32,742 nt of DNA from a virus: IMG/VR virus record IMGVR_UViG_3300027736_000143, positions 1 through 32,742 of that record. One strand, 5' to 3'. Below the pieces are notes generated by a model. The model saw only the letters and a program-made list of their open reading frames with translations. It searched no databases and had not been told where the DNA came from. How positions within the stretch are numbered: the first letter of the stretch is position 1; each line of letters starts with the position of its first letter. This document shows positions 30,283 to 32,742 of the stretch, in pieces. Both the position numbers and the translations under genes were made by a program.

Positions 30283-30290
30283 TATTTATA
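30283..30290 (-). promoter_or_regulatory. T4-type late promoter for genes 13-14-15 (TATAAATA)
   Basis: Perfect TATAAATA on the minus strand, 25 bases before the gp13 ATG and directly after the stop of the 59-residue gene. Confidence 0.85.
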
Positions 30291-30292
30291 GG

Positions 30293-30472
30293 TTATGGGG
30301 GAGGTGATTCTGGTGGGCTGTATGGTGGCCAAATATATCTCGGCTCATTCCCGGCATTTATCCATGCGATGTATTCAAGAAAATCTGCATCTGTTGCACT
30401 CTCGCATGGAGCAACAATCTTGCCGTCGCTATCACGATATACGTTACCTTCTTCATAGACTATTGTGTACAT
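30293..30472 (-). CDS. 59-residue tail-fibre assembly-factor-like protein
   Basis: The ATG shares one base with the fibre gene stop (TAATG), so translation is coupled. The sequence runs MYTIVYEEGNVYRDSDGK, then ATDADFLEYIAWINAGNEPRY, and ends in a proline-rich tail PPYSPPESPPP. The pattern of a short beta N-terminus with a C-terminal Y-x-x-W-x-x-x-GN-x-P motif is common in small proteins encoded after phage tail fibres and in fibre-assembly chaperones. Position and motif support a fibre-assembly or fibre-associated role; this is not proven. Confidence 0.7.
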   Translation of the reverse strand: MYTIVYEEGNVYRDSDGKIVAPCESATDADFLEYIAWINAGNEPRYIWPPYSPPESPPP

Positions 30473-32742
30473 TATGAGTAGTCCGATTCGATATAAAAGT
30501 TAACGATATCAATTTGTGGAGTTCCTGAAGTGGCTGCAGTCGCTCTCCACATTCTTGGAGAAAGTAGTGTAGTATTTGCAGGAAGTTGTGTGCCAGCAGT
30601 AACAGCAGTTACTGACCCGATTGCATTGTCTCCAGTATTTAGTCTGGTAACTTCATAGTCAACTTCTGTCCAGGTATCTGTAGCTGAATACAAAATTAGT
30701 TCATATATATCGGTATTTGCTGTTTGAGATGGGAAGTTAGCGCCAAGATCAATTGGTGTTTGTGCTGCAGAACCACCATAATAGAAAAAAAGATTAGTGT
30801 TAGCAGTACCGCATCCAACTCCAATAGCGTTTGTTAAAGTAGCAGGTTCGACACTTGTTGGAGTAGCAGTACTGTTAGTCATACCAACAAATGTTCTACC
30901 GTTAGTGACGGCATCAGAATTACCCCACCGAAACACGACATAAAATCCACCAGCAGGAATTGCGCCACCAATACCCAGAGAGTAATTGTTCAGGTTAATA
31001 CGCCATCCAGCAACGTTGGTGGTGCCGCTAGTTCCAACATAACCTTGTTTCCCTACTCTAGTGTAGAAATTAGTAGTGGCAGTTGTTCTTGCAGTAGCAG
31101 AGCCAGAAGAAGTAGTGACGCTTGCTGCAGCAAGACCAAACACACCTGGCGCAGTCGCGGAGCTGGCTGGAGGAGTCCAAAGACCCATTCTATTCATACC
31201 TAGGAATGGCTGGAATGGACTTTCGTTACCGGAAGGTACACGAAACTCTGGCATCATTCTTCCGCCATTATATCTAGCGTAGAGTGATACATTATTTGCT
31301 GTTGGAGTAAGACCTGTGCTAGCTGGAAAAGTAATGCTGTTTGTAGTTAATGTATTAGAAGAAACATTAAAGGTAAGCTGAGCAACAGCACCAAATGTAG
31401 AGTTATTGTTAAACACAACATAAGTGTTAGCACCAGGAACAGTAACAGAAGTGCCTTGAACACCTTGTAGACCTTGAGCACCTTGGGAACCAGTACCAGT
31501 TAGCCCCTGAAGTCCTTGAGTGCCTTGGGTTCCTGTTGTTCCCTGAGATCCAGTGGTGCCTTGTAGACCCTGAAGACCTTGAGTTCCTTGCGATCCTGCG
31601 GTTCCTTGAGAACCAGTTCCTGCCGTTCCCTGAGATCCAGACCCAGTAGTGCCCTGTAGACCCTGAAGACCTTGTGTTCCCTGAGATCCAGTTCCAGTTG
31701 CACCTTGAAGCCCCTGGAGACCTTGCGTTCCTTGAGAACCAGTCCCAGTAGTGCCCTGTAGACCTTGGAGACCTTGTGTTCCTTGTGACCCTGTGGTTCC
31801 CTGAGATCCAGTTCCAGTAGTGCCCTGTAGACCTTGGAGACCTTGTGTTCCTTGTGACCCTGTGGTTCCCTGAGATCCAGCGCCAGTTGCGCCTTGAAGT
31901 CCTTGGAGACCTTGTAGCCCTTGAGTGCCTAAATCACCAGCTCTTGTAAACAAAACCGATACACGCTCACCAGCAGTTGGATTATTAGTTCCACTTCCAT
32001 TTTGAACATTTATTTGGAACCAAGTACTGTTATTTGCAACTGATGTTACTTGAAAAATACCAAGAGTACCATCGCCAGGAGAAATGCCATTTTGAATGTA
32101 TAAGTGACCTTTAACTGTGCTTGTTGAACCAGAAACTGCATCCCACCAAGGAGAATAATCATATGAAGCACCACCAACAATGTCGTACCTCCCTACAGCA
32201 ATTGCAGTTACTGATGATGGTGTTGTCGCGGCAGTATTAAAACGAATAAATCCCGTGCCAGGATCAGCCATTGTAGTAGTTGAGTTAAAACTGTATGGTA
32301 TACCAGCTCTACTTAAAATTGTTCCTTGTGTTCCCTGTGGACCTTGAATGCCTTGTGACCCAGCGCCAGTTAGTCCCTGGATTCCCTGCGTCCCTTGAGC
32401 AGTTCCAGCTGTTCCTTGAATACCTTGAACGCCTTGTGCACCTTGAATTCCTTGTGAGCCTTGAGTTCCTTGCGCTCCTTGAGTTCCAGTACCCGTAGTG
32501 CCCTGTGGACCTTGGTTGCCCTGAGTTCCTTGGATTCCTTGTGAACCTTGGTTGCCTTGAGTTCCCTGGATGCCTTGTGAACCCTGAGTTCCCTGGATGC
32601 CTTGTGAACCCTGAGTTCCCTGGATTCCCTGAGCACCTTGGTTTCCTGTGGTTCCCTGGATTCCTTGTGAACCCTGAGAACCTTGGATTCCCTGAGCACC
32701 TTGGTTTCCTGTGGTTCCCTGGATTCCTTGTGAACCCTGAGA
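30472..32742 (-). CDS. Long collagen-like tail fibre / receptor-binding protein (partial, 5' end outside the window)
   Basis: At least 756 residues; the reading frame is open to the window edge. Order of domains: collagen-like G-x-Q-G repeats (32742 to about 32337); a beta domain of about 130 residues (TTTMADPGTGFIRFN to VLFTRAGDLG); a second collagen-like block (about 31925-31440) with repeated GTQGLQGLQG units; then a C-terminal domain of about 320 residues with RVPSGNESPFQPFLGMNRMGLW, TRVGKQGYVG and WRATAATSGTPQIDIVNFYIES. The C-terminal part is probably the receptor-binding tip. An ATG at 32271 (MADPG) is in frame but has no ribosome site and lies mid-domain, so it is taken as internal. 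The small gene after it may help assembly. Confidence 0.85.
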   Translation of the reverse strand, partial: SQGSQGIQGTTGNQGAQGIQGSQGSQGIQGTTGNQGAQGIQGTQGSQGIQGTQGSQGIQGTQGNQGSQGIQGTQGNQGPQGTTGTGTQGAQGTQGSQGIQGAQGVQGIQGTAGTAQGTQGIQGLTGAGSQGIQGPQGTQGTILSRAGIPYSFNSTTTMADPGTGFIRFNTAATTPSSVTAIAVGRYDIVGGASYDYSPWWDAVSGSTSTVKGHLYIQNGISPGDGTLGIFQVTSVANNSTWFQINVQNGSGTNNPTAGERVSVLFTRAGDLGTQGLQGLQGLQGATGAGSQGTTGSQGTQGLQGLQGTTGTGSQGTTGSQGTQGLQGLQGTTGTGSQGTQGLQGLQGATGTGSQGTQGLQGLQGTTGSGSQGTAGTGSQGTAGSQGTQGLQGLQGTTGSQGTTGTQGTQGLQGLTGTGSQGAQGLQGVQGTSVTVPGANTYVVFNNNSTFGAVAQLTFNVSSNTLTTNSITFPASTGLTPTANNVSLYARYNGGRMMPEFRVPSGNESPFQPFLGMNRMGLWTPPASSATAPGVFGLAAASVTTSSGSATARTTATTNFYTRVGKQGYVGTSGTTNVAGWRINLNNYSLGIGGAIPAGGFYVVFRWGNSDAVTNGRTFVGMTNSTATPTSVEPATLTNAIGVGCGTANTNLFFYYGGSAAQTPIDLGANFPSQTANTDIYELILYSATDTWTEVDYEVTRLNTGDNAIGSVTAVTAGTQLPANTTLLSPRMWRATAATSGTPQIDIVNFYIESDYS
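31747..31884 (-). repeat. 69-base tandem repeat in the fibre collagen region
   Basis: Two adjacent copies, 31747-31815 and 31816-31884, differing at only two positions. Each encodes 23 residues (mostly G-x-Q-G type triplets) in frame. The near-identity points to recent duplication. Confidence 0.9.
32622..32742 (-). repeat. 63-base tandem repeat in the fibre collagen region
   Basis: The unit starting at 32622 recurs at 32685 with a 63-base period up to the window edge. It is in frame (21 residues) and probably continues beyond the window. Confidence 0.85.

Noticed and set aside
32271-32271. ATG of MADPG as the start of the fibre gene
   Set aside because: The frame is open and collagen-like upstream to the window edge, with no stop and no Shine-Dalgarno sequence before this ATG.
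32370-32699. Alternative minus-strand frame of 109 codons in the collagen region
   Set aside because: It is the repetitive DNA read in a wrong frame; the real frame gives clean Gly-x-y repeats.
31440-32742. CRISPR-like array suggested by many short repeats
   Set aside because: Repeats are in-frame coding triplets for a collagen-like stalk, without constant repeat/unique spacer alternation.
1-32742. Insertion sequence, integrase or attachment site
   Set aside because: No transposase, integrase or terminal inverted repeats were seen; the 36-base repeats are direct and tied to gene ends.

Overview
The window is part of a T4-type contractile-tailed bacteriophage (T4-like/exo-T-even myovirus) with a mosaic accessory region. 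The order 13-14-15-16-17-18-19-20-(67-like)-21-22-23 followed by uvsY, uvsW, 55, 47 and 46 matches the T4 core genome. All supported genes lie on the minus strand, so transcription runs from high to low coordinates. Host-type -35/-10 promoters and strong Shine-Dalgarno sites suggest a Gram-negative-like bacterial host. No photosynthesis or tRNA genes are present and the host cannot be named.

Layout in the direction of transcription (right to left). (1) 32742-30293: a long collagen-like tail fibre whose 5' end lies outside the window, then a 59-residue assembly-factor-like protein. (2) 30257-25110: neck proteins gp13, gp14 and gp15, a short collagen-like structural protein, and terminase subunits gp16 and gp17. 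(3) 25049-15138: sheath gp18, tube gp19, portal gp20, three prohead-core genes, protease gp21, scaffold gp22 and major capsid gp23, closed by a clear intrinsic terminator. T4-like late-promoter motifs ending in TAAATA precede several of these genes. (4) 15027-14482: a second tail-tube-like gene in the place where T4 carries gene 24. (5) 14341-7790: a replication, recombination and late-transcription block, uvsY, a 65-residue protein, uvsW, an unidentified 142-residue protein, late sigma factor 55, a 41-residue zinc-ribbon protein, 47, 46 and peptide deformylase. Most of these genes overlap by 1-30 bases.

(6) 7706-1 is the accessory region. It has a CobT-like von Willebrand A protein that also carries an HExxH metalloprotease-type motif, a secreted vanadium-dependent haloperoxidase/PAP2 enzyme, a CobS/MoxR-like AAA+ ATPase and a winged-helix protein. 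It ends with a two-gene DNA-modification operon: a TET/JBP-type 2-oxoglutarate dioxygenase followed by a glycosyltransferase resembling T4 beta-glucosyltransferase. A nearly identical 36-base element sits upstream of both the AAA+ gene and the VWA gene, and so bounds the haloperoxidase-VWA segment as direct repeats.

The most notable inferences are: a likely DNA hypermodification pathway (oxidation of 5-methylpyrimidine, then glycosylation) driven by a perfect consensus promoter; a phage-encoded exported haloperoxidase with all expected vanadate-binding residues, placed between the genes of an AAA+/VWA pair; and a large set of predicted gp21 cleavage sites that could release a His-rich internal peptide from a prohead core protein. 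No stretch longer than 300 bases lacks a gene.
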